A stretch of 64,000 bases of DNA from Punctularia strigosozonata HHB-11173 SS5 (GCF_000264995.1 NW_006767441.1:1190370-1254369); one strand, 5' to 3'; positions 1 to 10,607 are shown, counted from the stretch's first letter. A program made the numbers and translations. The notes: a model not told the origin generated them from the sequence alone.

Positions 1-3000
1 TCACTGGCGTTACTCGATCCCAAATTGCAAATATTCTGGCGCAAGCTCATGGACCTTGGCTCTTACATCTCGGAGCACTCGAAAGACTAGCAACCCTAGA
101 AGCAATGGCTGGTCTCTACTCCTGCTTGGGCTACAAGCGCAAGGAAGCCTATATTATGCGCGAACTCCTTGGCTGTATTATGGATCTCCTCGTTTGCGGG
201 CGAAACGAGATAGTGCAGGGATCACACTCTCGGGTTACAAGTGCCGGATTGGGTATCGAGGGTGCGAACATTCCCGGTGGATCTGTCGCCACGCGAGAAA
301 ACGAGCGCAATGATGGTAATCAAAGCTTGATCCGGCTTGTGAGGCACATCTGTCGAGTGCACGGCGTCAACCTGGAAGCCGTCAGTCTTTCTGAGGAGAA
401 GGTGCAAGAAGGAGATGAAGATTCTTCACAGAAGCCTGACGGCAGCATCGATGACGACGTTCAAGACCCCTTCGGCTGGCCCGAACTGCAAGTTGGTGTC
501 GTTCGCGAAGCGATCGCTGTGGCGGAAGCGCTTCCCGGTAAGATACCCTGAAGTCCACATGCATGTCTGCTAAAGCGTCGGTAGATTACCCATCCGTCGC
601 CCAGTTTGCACTTTCAGCTCTCAAAACGTTGCACACAGCACTTACGACGGCCGACCAAGCACATCTGTATGGAACTGCTACCCGGGCACTTGCCACCGCA
701 CGCCGACGGGGTGATCGCCGGCGACCCGACTACTGGGGCATGCCGCCTGTGACAAGTATTGAGATTTCACCGTAAGTTATCTAGCATCCATGCCGCATGG
801 GTGTGCTGACGCAAGCGACGGAAGGCTGCCTTTCGTGCGCGTTCCTATCGAAAGGCCCATGTCACTGCTTGCGACAAGAAATTCAAGCACCGTCGCTTCC
901 AAACTCCCCGAGACCTTCCTCTATAACCCCAGAAAATCGATGGTTGGCCAAGTGAGTGGTGTGTCCAATTCACGACATTCATTAGCTTAGCTTCCACCTC
1001 TCAAGGGCCAGGCTGTTGTCGTCGAGAATGAAGACCTGGAGTTTGTCCTGACGTTGCGGAATCCTTTCGCTGTCGACTTGGAGATCCAAAGCTTATCACT
1101 AAGGTTACTTCCTATTGTTGACCATGTCCTCTCCATGATGCTCAATGAGTCGTAGCACGACAGGTGTACCGTTCGAGGCGAAGCCTGTGCCAGTAGTGAT
1201 CTCCCCCAACTCGTATCACTCGGTCACCATAGTCGGCAAGGCTAAAGGTTCTGGAGTCTTGGCCGTCAAAGGGTACTTCGTCCAAGCGCCAGGAGGCGTG
1301 ACTCGCGAGTTTCGATTGCAGCTGTCCACAGAGGAGGAAGAGACGCGACAATCCCGCCGGCGAAGTGCGATCATGAACGAAATCGGCAGAGCGAAGTATG
1401 GCGGGCTCGAATCTCGACCCTGGGAAGCAAACCGAAAGCGCTTGAGCAGGCTCGGTGCCTCGTCCAGCTCACAGACACCACGGTTTCTGGAGTGCAAGGT
1501 GGTCCCCGAACAGCCTTTGCTTCGCATACGGAGAACTTCCTTAACACATGGTGCCCTCATGCTGTACAGTGGAGAACGGTTGGTCTCGTGGTCCTCGCGC
1601 ACAAGTCCCCCTCTGACATGCTGCCAGTTCCGTCATGCGTATCACCCTCGAGAACGTAGCTTCGCTTCCCGTGGACTACTTGAAGATAGAGTTTGATGAC
1701 TCTACTATTGGGCCTGCGCAACAAACTTTAGCTGATGGGGAGCTTTCCGTCTTCGACACGTACGAAACGGAGTTCGCCCTCATTCATCGCCCCACTTTCT
1801 CGTGGGACGAGAAGGGTGCAGTGAAGAGCCTCGCTCCAGGCCAGAAGACGACGGTCACTGTGACCTGCTTCGGCAAGGTGGGCTGGTAAGTAGTACACCA
1901 TTTTGCTGTGATACACCTGATCCAATCGTACCCTGGATTTGCAGCACCAGCGGCACGATCCAAGTCTCGTACGCCTACGTTCACCGTCAGCAGGAGTCCC
2001 TGCAGCAGCCTTCGAATGTGTTCCAAACGCGACAACTCTCGTATCCCATCCTGGTCACTGTGTACAACATGCTGGAATGTCACGGTATGGACATATTGCC
2101 GTACACGCGTTATCCGACTGTGCGAGAAGGAAAGCTAAGGTCAACGGACCAACCGGGTGACGCACTTGCGGAAGTGCCTGAGGAGCTGGGTTGGTGCATG
2201 TTCGCGGTTGACGTTCGGAATACGTACGGCCTTCCGTTCGAGGTATCGTTCGAGCGTACGCAAGAAGGTCCACATATCCATGGGTTGTGATTGATGAGAC
2301 TTGCTGAATGTTCTATCATAGGTATACCTGAACGAGTGGTGAACATGCTGGTAGCCCCTGGATCGACCTCAAGGTAAATTTGTTGGATGTGGCTCGCTCG
2401 ATGATCTGAACCTGGCTCGACAGGATTTTCTTGCCACTCAAGAAGATTCTGCTTCCCGAAGAGCACACTTCGCGATCGATACCTACGCTGTCTGATCGGC
2501 AGTTCGTCGTTGACAAGTCTGGCTTGTCTTCGAATCAGGAGAAGACTCAGCGAGAACTGTTCTGGTACCGAGAAGAGGTGTTGAAGTGCGTCAAGGCTCG
2601 GTGGCGTGAGGCAAGTGTATTAGTTTGATGCCCAGACACTCTGTTGATGCTGATCCCTTAGGCTGGAGGGAGTCGCTCTGGAGAGCTTTCCTTACGTCAA
2701 CAGCGCATGACTCTCCCTATGCTCCAGTCTCTGCGTATAGAGACGGCTCGTGTCCAGCTAGCATTGACGCCGATGGATGATGGCGAGCCTGACAGTATAC
2801 AGCGCATGGGTCTCAAGTACACATCTCCTGTCAACGAATTCGTACTCTTGATAGTCACTGTGACCAACTCTTCTCGTGAGTTCTTCGATACGGCCCCTTC
2901 TGTTATATGCTAATCCCACTTTGTTACAGTCAAGCCGCTCGTACTTGCCTTAGACTTGGCGATGGACCCCATCGAGCACGTCTTGTTTGAGGATGCACTG

Positions 3001-3183
3001 TCCGACATCCCAGTTGGAGAGCTGGATGTTGGCGAATCGAAAGATGTGGGTATTGCTGTTTGCTTCACGTCTTCCGGGAGATTCGAAATAGGCGCAGAGG
3101 TCAGGACGGTGGATATAGGTTTACATCGTGGAGAAGCAAGGGTTGGAGTGGGGAGGCTGAGCGTATTAGTATCAGATGATTAG
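1..3183 (+). CDS. TRS120: TRS120/TRAPPC9, TRAPPII subunit (3' part)
   Basis: This is the C-terminal part of the TRAPPII-specific subunit Trs120 (TRAPPC9). It acts in the complex that activates Rab11/Ypt31-type GTPases at the trans-Golgi. The frame is open from the first bases, so the gene starts outside the window. The first readable exon contains RLATLEAMAGLYSCLGYKRK and IMDLLVCGR, as in the family's conserved middle region. Later exons hold the beta-sandwich-like segments LEFVLTLRNPFAVDLEIQSL, VASLPVDYLKIEF and PGQKTTVTVTCFGKVGW. The last exon ends in GVGRLSVLVSDD and a stop at 3183. Exons are joined by about seven introns of roughly 50 nt (for example just after 551, around 775, and 1889-1944). 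No internal break was seen. Fragment matches make Trs120 firm; individual splice sites were read by eye. Confidence 0.88.
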
Positions 3184-3283
3184 CCTATCTTTCCTTGCAA
3201 TTAAATTATAGTTCATCCACGACTCGTCTTGATGTCTGTGATGGTCAGCTCAAGCAGAGTACGACACGACGAGTACTCCACGT

Positions 3284-3625
3284 TTACTGCTGTTTGCAAA
3301 AGTGATGGCGCGTCGTGCTCCAACGCAACTTTTGTCGCGTTTGGGCACGTCCGCAGGATATCGACGATATCTCGACAACGAGGGCGAATTTCAACATGAT
3401 TCATACATGAAAGTCGTAGCCCTTGACATTCTGCAGATGCAAGGCTAGAAATCTCGCAGAAATGACGGATAGCGTGATCTCTCTCGGTGCAAAGGATACC
3501 ATATGAGTATATCGACCGTTTGACGAGCAATCATGGAGCTTGGACTTCAGGAATAAGTTTGTATGATGTAGGAATTAGTCACCGAAGTGCATGTGTGGTT
3601 ATATTCCGAGTTCGTGAACCTGTGT
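3284..3625 (+). repeat. Left copy of 342-bp inverted repeat
   Basis: This segment matches the reverse complement of 7860-8201 over its whole length. By eye I count 17 mismatches and no gaps, about 95% identity. Similarity starts sharply at TTACTGCTG on the outer side and stops sharply after GAACCTGTGT on the inner side. Open frames inside it exist in both copies but look like chance, since base changes alter residues freely. Confidence 0.9.
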
Positions 3626-3736
3626 ATACGACGAAGAGTTTGCGGCAGTGCACGCGACCAGCTCGCAAGCTTGTCCTCTTCCATATCCAATAGTTGTCGT
3701 TATCAGTCATACCTGCTCTCAAGCCCGACTTCAACG

Positions 3737-5484
3737 ATGGCAAATGCACAGAAACAAGCTCGGGCCAAGCAGAAGAAAGAAAGGAACACCGCTGCCCGAA
3801 ATGCCACCACCGAGGGACAGACCAAGGTCCCTACTAGGTCGTCATCACGTCGCCGGGCAGCAGTTACACCTAGCGACCTGGCGGACTTGCCAATAGAACA
3901 GAACAAACCCAGGCCCAAGCCTCGGCCGGTATCGAAAAAGCGAAAACAGTCTGACGAAGCCGATGAGCTCGACGAGCCCCCCTCTCAGCTGTCTCGCGGT
4001 GTTGATCCTTCGAGTTCCCTTAGCTCCATTCTCGTCAGTGAATCTCCCGACAGATTCATAGCAGTTGAAAGCCTTCTAGGCCTCTCTCGAAGTTCCGTTG
4101 AGCTAGGAACTGTTGGGTCGAAGTCGGCACCTCACACTGTCAGCCCGACGCCGCACATCAGTGACTCTGAGACTCTTGATTCCGAAGAACTCGAGCACAC
4201 AGGGAGACTTGAAGGGCCTGCAGGAGACGACTCAGATGATCTCAGCAATGCGGATGAGAGCGAGGACGGTGATGGTACGACCATCAATATATGCGCATAT
4301 ATCCTTGCGGCTGATCCCATAAAGCTCTCCCCATGATCCCTTTTGCGATACCATACAAAGCGGGTGCATTAGAGACTGTCAGAATTCGCTCTGGGTCATC
4401 GTGGGCCTCAGTCCATCGCGCCATAGCCGAAGTTCTCATTCAGGAGCCCCGCGATATCGACATCGGGTATAAAATCTCCACTGAGCCTCAGAACCGAAAA
4501 CCTCGCCGTCTCTCTAGTGCGCAAGGGCTCGCTGAGCTGTTTGCACATCTCAAGGAGGTGATGAATCAGGCAAAAAAATCGAAGAGCAAAAAGTCGCCAA
4601 AGGAAGTTGAAGTCATCATCACAGATCTCAGTGAGCCTGCGGTTGCGAAGGGAAGAGCCAAAAAAGACAAAGTACGGCACAATAATTACCTGTTCCAGTC
4701 GCTGACAGATGTCCTAGTCGAATAAGACCTCGAAACGCAACCGGAAGGATAGTGACGACGAGAATAGTGACGACGAGAATAGTGACGACGAGCAAGTCTC
4801 TGTTCCTAGGAAGCAGGCAGAGCATTTTGCCCGCCTTGAGGAACTTCATAGCTGTGATGCGCACGTCGGCAAGACATGTCTCGTCAAGCCGACTGGCCAG
4901 CATCATGCTCTCACACACGAGGAGCTCAGTATCTGGTCGTTTCTGCTTGTTCGTACCCTTTACTATTCCGAGTGAGCTCAGGTACTAAACTACTGAAGCT
5001 TGCTGGGAAGCATACATCGTATGACAAACCTCCGGAAAAGCTGAGGCTTTTCGACGATCAACCCCGAGCACGGGGCCCAATGCCAAAGGATAACACATTG
5101 CATACAGCTGCTCCATCGGGTTGGCCGATTTGGCCAGGCTTCTCGCCCTTCCCCGTCTACAACCCGCCGATGACTGGTCCTGCGGCGGCTGTTCCTCCAG
5201 CAATGCATGGCTCTTCTCTGGCATCTCGCTCGATGGAACCAGGCTCCTTTCCACTTATATCTGAGTGGCTTGCTTCGCTGGACACTGGCTCTCGCGGGGA
5301 TGGCAACGACTTTCAGCAGTACTCAGAGCATTTTGCGAGTGCGGGTTACCGGCGCATCAACCAGTTTGCGGATCTGGAGAAGTCTGAGCTACGTGACATG
5401 TTCCCAATGATACCGATTGGCATTTCACGCCTGCTTCTTAGCTACGCACAGACTGATGTTGAAGCTTGCCGCACTCATGCATGA
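3737..5484 (+). CDS. Agaricomycete-type protein with zinc-ligand-like motif and C-terminal SAM-like domain
   Basis: Function unknown. The start at MANAQKQARAKQKKE is the first ATG of the open frame outside the inverted repeat; an in-frame ATG at 3587 lies inside it. Exons are about 3737-4274, 4325-4671, 4727 to about 4948, and about 4980-5484. The order is: a basic, disordered N-terminus; an acidic Ser/Asp stretch; a compact region beginning MIPFAIPYKAGALETVRI that resembles a ubiquitin-like or PB1-like fold; an SDDEN repeat; a Cys/His segment (HSCDAHVGKTCLV, then HHALTHEELSIW); a proline-rich linker; and a SAM-like helical domain (ISEWLASLDT to LLLSYAQTDVEACR). I recall similar multi-copy proteins in mushroom genomes, without assigned function. 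It sits inside the candidate transposon, so it may be passenger cargo or a host gene caught between repeats. The splice site near 4950-4980 is the least certain. Confidence 0.65.
4748..4792 (+). repeat. 15-bp coding minisatellite, 3 copies
   Basis: AATAGTGACGACGAG (first copy GATAGTGACGACGAG) occurs three times head to tail and encodes the acidic repeat DSDDENSDDENSDDE within the SAM-like gene. It keeps the reading frame. It is probably length-variable between strains. Confidence 0.85.
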
Positions 5485-5507
5485 GACTGATATATTGTAA
5501 CTTCTTG

Positions 5508-5550
5508 GTGCTCGCACTTGTACAATATCATAATATAATCCTGCGAGCAC
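5508..5550. other. Perfect 9-bp stem with AT-rich loop between convergent genes
   Basis: GTGCTCGCA (5508-5516) and TGCGAGCAC (5542-5550) are exact reverse complements around a 25-nt AT-rich loop. The hairpin lies between the stop codons of the SAM-like gene (5484) and the transposase (5564), which point at each other. It could aid 3'-end formation of either transcript, or be a remnant of an older transposon end. Neither is shown. Confidence 0.5.
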
Positions 5551-5563
5551 AATATGGGCTGTA

Positions 5564-7804
5564 CTAAATGTAACCGCAATGTCGATACCACCCGTGTGCA
5601 TCAGATGCGGAAACCGAGTGAACAGCTTCATGTAGGCGGACATACACCTCCGTATCGTCATCATCTGTCGTTGCTGGAATGATCAGTGCCCCGATTCGTC
5701 GAATACGAGCCTTGATGGCTGAAAATGCCAACTCGATGGGGTTGAGGTCTGGCGAATACGGCGGTAGGAACTCATATCGCATGCCTCTGGTAGATTATGG
5801 TTAGTGTAATCCGGGAGAGTGCCCGATCACCCACCGTTCTTCAATCATTTCGAGTACAAGGTCAGACTTGTGAATCCTGCAGTTGTCCATGACAACTACG
5901 GAGTTCACACCGGGATATGGGTTCATGTGATCGAGTAAATTGCTGATGAATTGGGCAAAACGTTCGGCGTCGTAAGAACCTTCGACTATATGCGTGTAGA
6001 CTATCCCGTCTAGTGACAGTGCTGGAAGGATTGAGTATCTGCGGCTTGGATTCACAAAAGGCTGATCATTGGCATGCAGAGATACGTGCCTTTTTCCTCG
6101 GCAAAAGAATGTCTTACGTACAGCCCGCCGCCCTCTGAAAGCCCAAGCCTTCCCCCGGTAGGCGGCGAGTCTTGCCCATGCACTCTCATCAACAAATACG
6201 AGCTGCTGAGGAGTATAACTGATCCCGATGTTCATCTTATAGTGAGCTCGCTTCTCCGCACTCCGTTCGAGTGCAATACGTGTGACCTTCCGACAGCGGC
6301 ATCAGTGAGAATTTGCCATGCAGAACACAGCGGGCGCAGCGTACTTTCTTCATACTCATACCAGCATTCTTCAGGGACCTCCAAATAGTTGATTTCGACA
6401 CCAATTTGCCACAGGAATCTTCGATTTCTTTATGGAGATCCTCGAGGTACGTGCTGCAGTTCTTCGCCAGTATACCGTGCATATACTAGTCAGAAACTGT
6501 CACGGGTAATGCCTCAAAGTAACTTGTTTGACTCAACAGCAAGTTCTTCCTCCCCAATGTGCCGGCCCCTTCCTATCAACCTCCGCGAACTCTTCGGTGC
6601 GTCCACAGACCCGGTTTCCATGGTTTGGCTGACTACACGTGAAATTGTTCGAATACTAGCTCCAGTCCAAATTGAGATGTCGCTCCTGCTGAAGAACGGA
6701 AGCATGCGGATAATAGTAGCACGAAGGTCGTTGGAGAGTGCTTTGCCGTGCATGGTGGAACATTGAGCATGGTCAAGGAGGCGCGGCACGCGCACTCNNN
6801 NNNNNNNNNNNNNNNNNNNNNNNNNNNNNNNNNNNNNNNNNNNNNNNNNNNNNNNNNNNNNNNNNNNNNNNNNNNNNNNNNNNNNNNNNNNNNNNNNNNN
6901 NNNNNNNNNNNNNNNNNNNNNNNNNNNNNNNNNNNNNNNNNNNNNNNNNNNNNNNNNNNNNNNNNNNNNNNNNNNNNNNNNNNNNNNNNNNNNNNNNNNN
7001 NNNNNNNNNNNNNNNNNNNNNNNNNNNNNNNNNNNNNNNNNNNNNNNNNNNNNNNNNNNNNNNNNNNNNNNNNNNNNNNNNNNNNNNNNNNNNNNNNNNN
7101 NNNNNNNNNNNNNNNNNNNNNNNNNNNNNNNNNNNNNNNNNNNNNNNNNNNNNNNNNNNNNNNNNNNNNNNNNNNNNNNNNNNNNNNNNNNNNNNNNNNN
7201 NNNNNNNNNNNNNNNNNNNNNNNNNNNNNNNNNNNNNNNNNNNNNNNNNNNNNNNNNNNNNNNNNNNNNNNNNNNNNNNNNNNNNNNNNNNNNNNNNNNN
7301 NNNNNNNNNNNNNNNNNNNNNNNNNNNNNNNNNNNNNNNNNNNNNNNNNNNNNNNNNNNNNNNNNNNNNNNNNNNNNNNAGCGGGCGCAGCGTACTTTCT
7401 TCATACTCATACCAGCATTCTTCAGGGACCTCCAAATAGTTGATTTCGACACCAATTTGCCACAGGAATCTTCGATTTCTTTATGGAGATCCTCGAGGTA
7501 CGTGCTGCAGTTCTTCGCCAGTATACCGTGCATATACTAGTCAGAAACTGTCACGGGTAATGCCTCAAAGTAACTTGTTTGACTCAACAGCAAGTTCTTC
7601 CTCCCCAATGTGCCGGCCCCTTCCTATCAACCTCCGCGAACTCTTCGGTGCGTCCACAGACCCGGTTTCCATGGTTTGGCTGACTACACGTGAAATTGTT
7701 CGAATACTAGCTCCAGTCCAAATTGAGATGTCGCTCCTGCTGAAGAACGGAAGCATGCGGATAATAGTAGCACGAAGGTCGTTGGAGAGTGCTTTGCCGT
7801 GCAT
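5564..7804 (-). CDS. Tc1/IS630-like DDE transposase (DD34E), apparently intact
   Basis: Cut-and-paste transposase. After removing the assembly duplication it splices cleanly from four exons: 7589-7804, 7396-7536 (the same sequence occurs again at 6345-6485), 5835-6286 and 5564-5786. These give 343 residues, a normal length for the group. The N-terminus has the helix-turn-helix region (MHGKALSNDLRATIIRM, then TGASIRTISRVV and STIWRSLKNAGMSMKK). The catalytic core shows the first Asp in LVFVDESAW, the second in VVVMDNCRIH, and the Glu in SPDLNPIELAF. There are 34 residues between the last two, hence DD34E. Introns have GT-AG ends. No stop or frameshift was seen, so it may be active or recently so. 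The start at MHGKALSND was chosen because relatives begin there; an in-frame ATG lies at 7846. Its 5' end abuts the right inverted repeat. Confidence 0.85.
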
Positions 7805-7848
7805 GGTGGAACATTGAGCATGGTCAAGGAGGCGCGGCACGCGCACTC
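6329..7848. other. Scaffold gap flanked by an identical 469-bp duplicated contig end
   Basis: Bases 6798-7379 are unresolved (582 N). The 469 bp before the gap (6329-6797) and the 469 bp after it (7380-7848) are identical as far as I can compare, at a fixed offset of 1051. Joining them as one copy restores an uninterrupted transposase gene. The simplest reading is that two contig ends overlap but were not merged, so the gap does not represent missing sequence. A true tandem duplication is less likely. Confidence 0.85.
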
Positions 7849-7859
7849 CAGTCTACCGA

Positions 7860-8201
7860 ACACATGTTCACGACCTCGGAATACAACCACACATGCACTT
7901 CGGTAGCTAAGTCCTGCATCATATGAACTTATTCCTGAAGTCCAAGCTCCATGATTGCTCGTCAAACGGTCGATATACTCATGTGGTATCCTTTGCACCG
8001 AGAGAGATCACGCTATCCGTCATTTCTGCGAGATTTCTAGCCTTGCATCTGCAGAATGTCAAGGGCTACAACTTTCATGTATTAATCATCTTGACATTCG
8101 CCGTCGTTGTCGAGATATTGTCGATATCCTGCGGACGTGCCCGAACGCGACAAAAGTTGCGTTGGAGCACGACGCGCCATCACTTTTGCAAACAGCAGTA
8201 A
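7860..8201 (-). repeat. Right copy of 342-bp inverted repeat
   Basis: Reverse-complement partner of 3284-3625 with equal length and about 95% identity. Its inner end starts at ACACATGTTCACGAC, 12 bp outside the duplicated contig end and 56 bp upstream of the transposase start. Its outer end is CAGCAGTAA. It may carry the transposase promoter; by symmetry the left copy could supply a promoter to the SAM-like gene. Confidence 0.9.
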
Positions 8202-8347
8202 CCCGGCTCTGCGCTGACATCGCCACTTTCACGCGAGCTGCGCCGCGTCTGGACGCAGCGGCAAGTCGTCGCTGAAGCTCACCATCTGCAGTCACGTCGT
8301 TCACGCTTCCATCTCTCGTATCTCACACGGGCGGCCAGATTGCGAAC

Positions 8348-8938
8348 ATGGCAGCGGGGCTAAAAAGTGCGACCTGGGTCGCTCATTGTGCTGGGTACTG
8401 GTATTGATGGGGATGAATTGACAGCTGTTATCCTCCTCTCCTTCGTCCTGGCCGTCGGCTTCCTCCTCATCATCCTGTCTTGTGCACTATGGTCGAACTG
8501 GCTACCGCTTCTCGTTGGTCAGTGCCTGTGGTTGAATCAACCACTCTATGTGACCAATTGCTCATATATCGTTACCATTACATGCACGCAGCCTTGACCT
8601 TCGTCTCCGCCCCTCTCCCTAACGCGCTCTTCTCTCGCTGTGGCCAGGACGACTTCTCTTCCGAATACGACGGGAGCAGCGGTCCCGCCGACCTAGGCCG
8701 ATTCCTTACCTCCGTCATCGTCGTGACCGGGTTCGCCATGCCCATCATCCTCGCCCATTCGGAAGTCATCAGGCCAGCGGCCTCTGTTATGTCTATCATC
8801 GGTGGAGGGTGCGTCTCCCACTTCTGGTCTCCATCGGACGCCGTGGACTCATGCTGTTGCTCCTGGAACAGGCTTGTATATGGCACCATCTTGGCGTACA
8901 CTGCCGCCTTCAAGCAAGAGGAGTCCGAGTTCGAGTAG
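8348..8938 (+). CDS. VPS55: Vps55 / LEPROT family endosomal membrane protein
   Basis: Small four-helix membrane protein of late endosomes, needed for vacuolar and endosomal sorting together with Vps68 in yeast. Four exons (8348-8366, 8425-8517, 8592-8808, 8872-8938) splice to 131 residues, the usual family length. The protein starts MAAGLKTVILLSF and continues with AVGFLLIILSCALWSNWLPL, then ALTFVSAPLPNALFSRCG, GRFLTSVIVVTGFAMPIILA and ASVMSIIGGGLVYGTILAY. These match the conserved Vps55 blocks in order. All introns are GT-AG and phases are consistent. The C-terminus is acidic (KQEESEFE). Only about 147 bp separate its ATG from the transposon repeat, so its promoter may be shortened or replaced by transposon sequence. 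Confidence 0.95.
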
Positions 8939-9350
8939 TCGAGTATTCAACATCGACCGATTGTTGTCTGTACGCTTGTCTCGCATAATGCTGCCATTGT
9001 AACAAGGACTATATGGTGTATCCTCATCCCGCATAACGTTCTTGCCATCGCCAAACTCGTTTTGGCCAATCGCTCGACCCTCGCCTGCAACGCGTTCTGC
9101 AAGCGTTGCGCCCGAAAAACGAGAGACAACTCCCGAGCCACTACAGCCGTGTGCGATGATACGCAAACCGGTCTGAGGCGAGTTAGCGTAAGAATCGTGC
9201 GAGCGTCGAACGTACAGAATGCGCGTTTATTACAGGTCTGACCTGGCAATGATATGGACAGTGTGCATGTAGCGTACAATGAGGAGCCTATGTGCGTGAT
9301 GACTCGAACGGTCCTGAACTCTTGGGCGAACAAGAAAGCGTGGGCAACGT
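8939..9350. other. Intergenic region between convergent VPS55 and ELF1
   Basis: Shared 3' flank of two convergent genes. Open frames here are short and uncharacteristic. I see no RNA gene or repeat. Confidence 0.6.
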
Positions 9351-9943
9351 CTACTCGTCGTCACTCTCGATAGCTTGGACAGCAGGCGCCCTACTTGAAG
9401 ACCCAGCGGGACGTCGGGATGCTTGCTGTTCCTTCTCAGCAGCGTCGGCGGCGTCTATCCATTCCGAGTATATGTCGATTGCCTCGGAGAGATCTGCAGG
9501 GAGCAATGAGTACACGGTCGCCTGACGTATCGCTACAGAACGGACAAAGAGGTGGCGGTAGGGGACACCATGAGGCAGAAAGGAAAGTGAAGATAAGACG
9601 TGTACGTACGGTGTATTTTGCCCTGGAACCTTTGATCACAAACTTTGCACACGAGGTGCCCAATGCCCTCTTTCCGGTCAAGCCGCACGCTCACCGACTT
9701 CTCATGGTGGCAAAAGAGACAGGTAAAGGTCGTCTCTTCGAGTTTTGAAGCGATCCATACAGATACGACGTTGACAGGTAGCCGTTGTTGAATAATGCGT
9801 GCAAATGCGTAGTGGAGAACAGGTCGTGCGAGGGTAAGTGGATCAGACGAAAGAGGCCGTGACATCAAGGTGGTGAACGTACCCAGCGGCTCGCGCTTTC
9901 GAGGGCCGGTAGGCTTGCGAGACGACTTCTTTCGTTTGCCCAT
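9351..9943 (-). CDS. ELF1: Transcription elongation factor Elf1 (ELOF1)
   Basis: Small zinc-binding factor that travels with elongating RNA polymerase II and helps passage through nucleosomes and transcription-coupled repair. Three exons (9883-9943, 9610-9735, 9351-9493) give 109 residues. The N-terminus is the basic [18 protein letters not shown]. The four zinc ligands are in [11 protein letters not shown] and [11 protein letters not shown]. The conserved tail [18 protein letters not shown] follows, then an acidic end with SDDE. The third exon starts at an AG that restores the family's [13 protein letters not shown]. The start was set at the basic motif; the ATG further upstream in the open frame gives a non-conserved extension. 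Confidence 0.95.
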
Positions 9944-10607
9944 TGAAGATTCCCCGAGTCTAAACGAGATGAGACTCTGAGGAAGGAGGGGTGGGCGAAC
10001 CAAGGACGGCCGAGCTTGCAGCCACTTCCATATTTAGGAAGCGCTATTAGGCTGTGGCGTCGGTATATACACAGCAGGCTCAGACCAACGAATTTCCGCA
10101 TTCTCACAGGAGGGAACTAGCGAACGGGAGAGGCAGATTCCGAGTTGAATTGTATTGACGTCTAGTCCTACTTTAGTGCTACAACTACCTATAACTAGGA
10201 AATGTCGTAACGGTCATCGTCCAGGGAGCGTACGTACATGAGGACGCAGAGTCATTTCCATAGAGAATATGATAGGGGGTGTCGTCGTCTCCACGCCGCT
10301 GATCAGCGTGGACGCAACGACACGATAAGGTATCGCCGGGGGTAGAGCAGAGCAAATCGGGCCAAGAGAAAGAAAGAAATGAGTGCAACTATTTACTGAA
10401 GACCGAAGCGGGAGCGAGATGAGGGAGGAGGGCTACACGGAGAGGGATGAGAGGCAAGCACGGCACAAGCAGCAGCGTCCAAGCGGCACGAAACACGAAG
10501 GGGATGGTCCGGAGGTGGATCTGGAGCTCGCAGCGCTTCAAGGGAACGGTCTCTTGAAGAGGGGGTGTTAGGTATCGTCACGTCGTTCAAGGGAGTCGTG
10601 TCTTTTT
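9944..10607. other. Intergenic region upstream of ELF1
   Basis: It contains the ELF1 promoter side and the 3' flank of the next minus-strand gene. Purine-rich runs occur around 10370-10450. I found no supported gene or repeat. Confidence 0.5.

Larger units (their letters stand above)
3287..8198. mobile_element. Candidate Tc1/mariner-like DNA transposon with long TIRs and a passenger gene
   Basis: Two 342-bp inverted repeats (3284-3625 and 7860-8201) face each other and bracket an intact DD34E transposase gene (minus strand) and a second gene (plus strand). Both outer ends read TA followed by CTGCTGTTTGC pointing inward (TA at 3285-3286 and 8199-8200). This is what a Tc1/mariner insertion with a TA target duplication would show. 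Raw length is 4.9 kb, but about 1.05 kb of that is a gap plus a duplicated contig end, so the real element is probably near 3.9 kb. It lies between the 3' end of TRS120 and the start of VPS55, 147 bp before the VPS55 ATG. That the repeats belong to the transposase is inferred from position and the TA ends. An alternative is a local inverted duplication into which a transposon jumped. Confidence 0.6.

Noticed and set aside
3284-3625. The 342-bp repeat as a stand-alone MITE inserted twice
   Set aside because: The segment has no inverted ends of its own, and the two copies face each other with TA only at their outer borders. That fits terminal repeats of one element better.
6514-7533. Long open frames running through the N block (6514-7533, 6738-7439 and others)
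   Set aside because: They are open only because unresolved bases contain no stop codons. They are artefacts of the gap.
7955-8275. Matching open frames in both inverted repeats (7955-8275 and 3213-3530), sharing a long similar peptide
   Set aside because: The similarity follows from DNA identity of the repeats. Base differences change residues without preference for silent sites and no family is recognisable, so I do not call a gene.
8947-9333. 128-residue minus-strand open frame between VPS55 and ELF1
   Set aside because: No recognisable motif, and it lies in the shared 3' flank of two firm genes.
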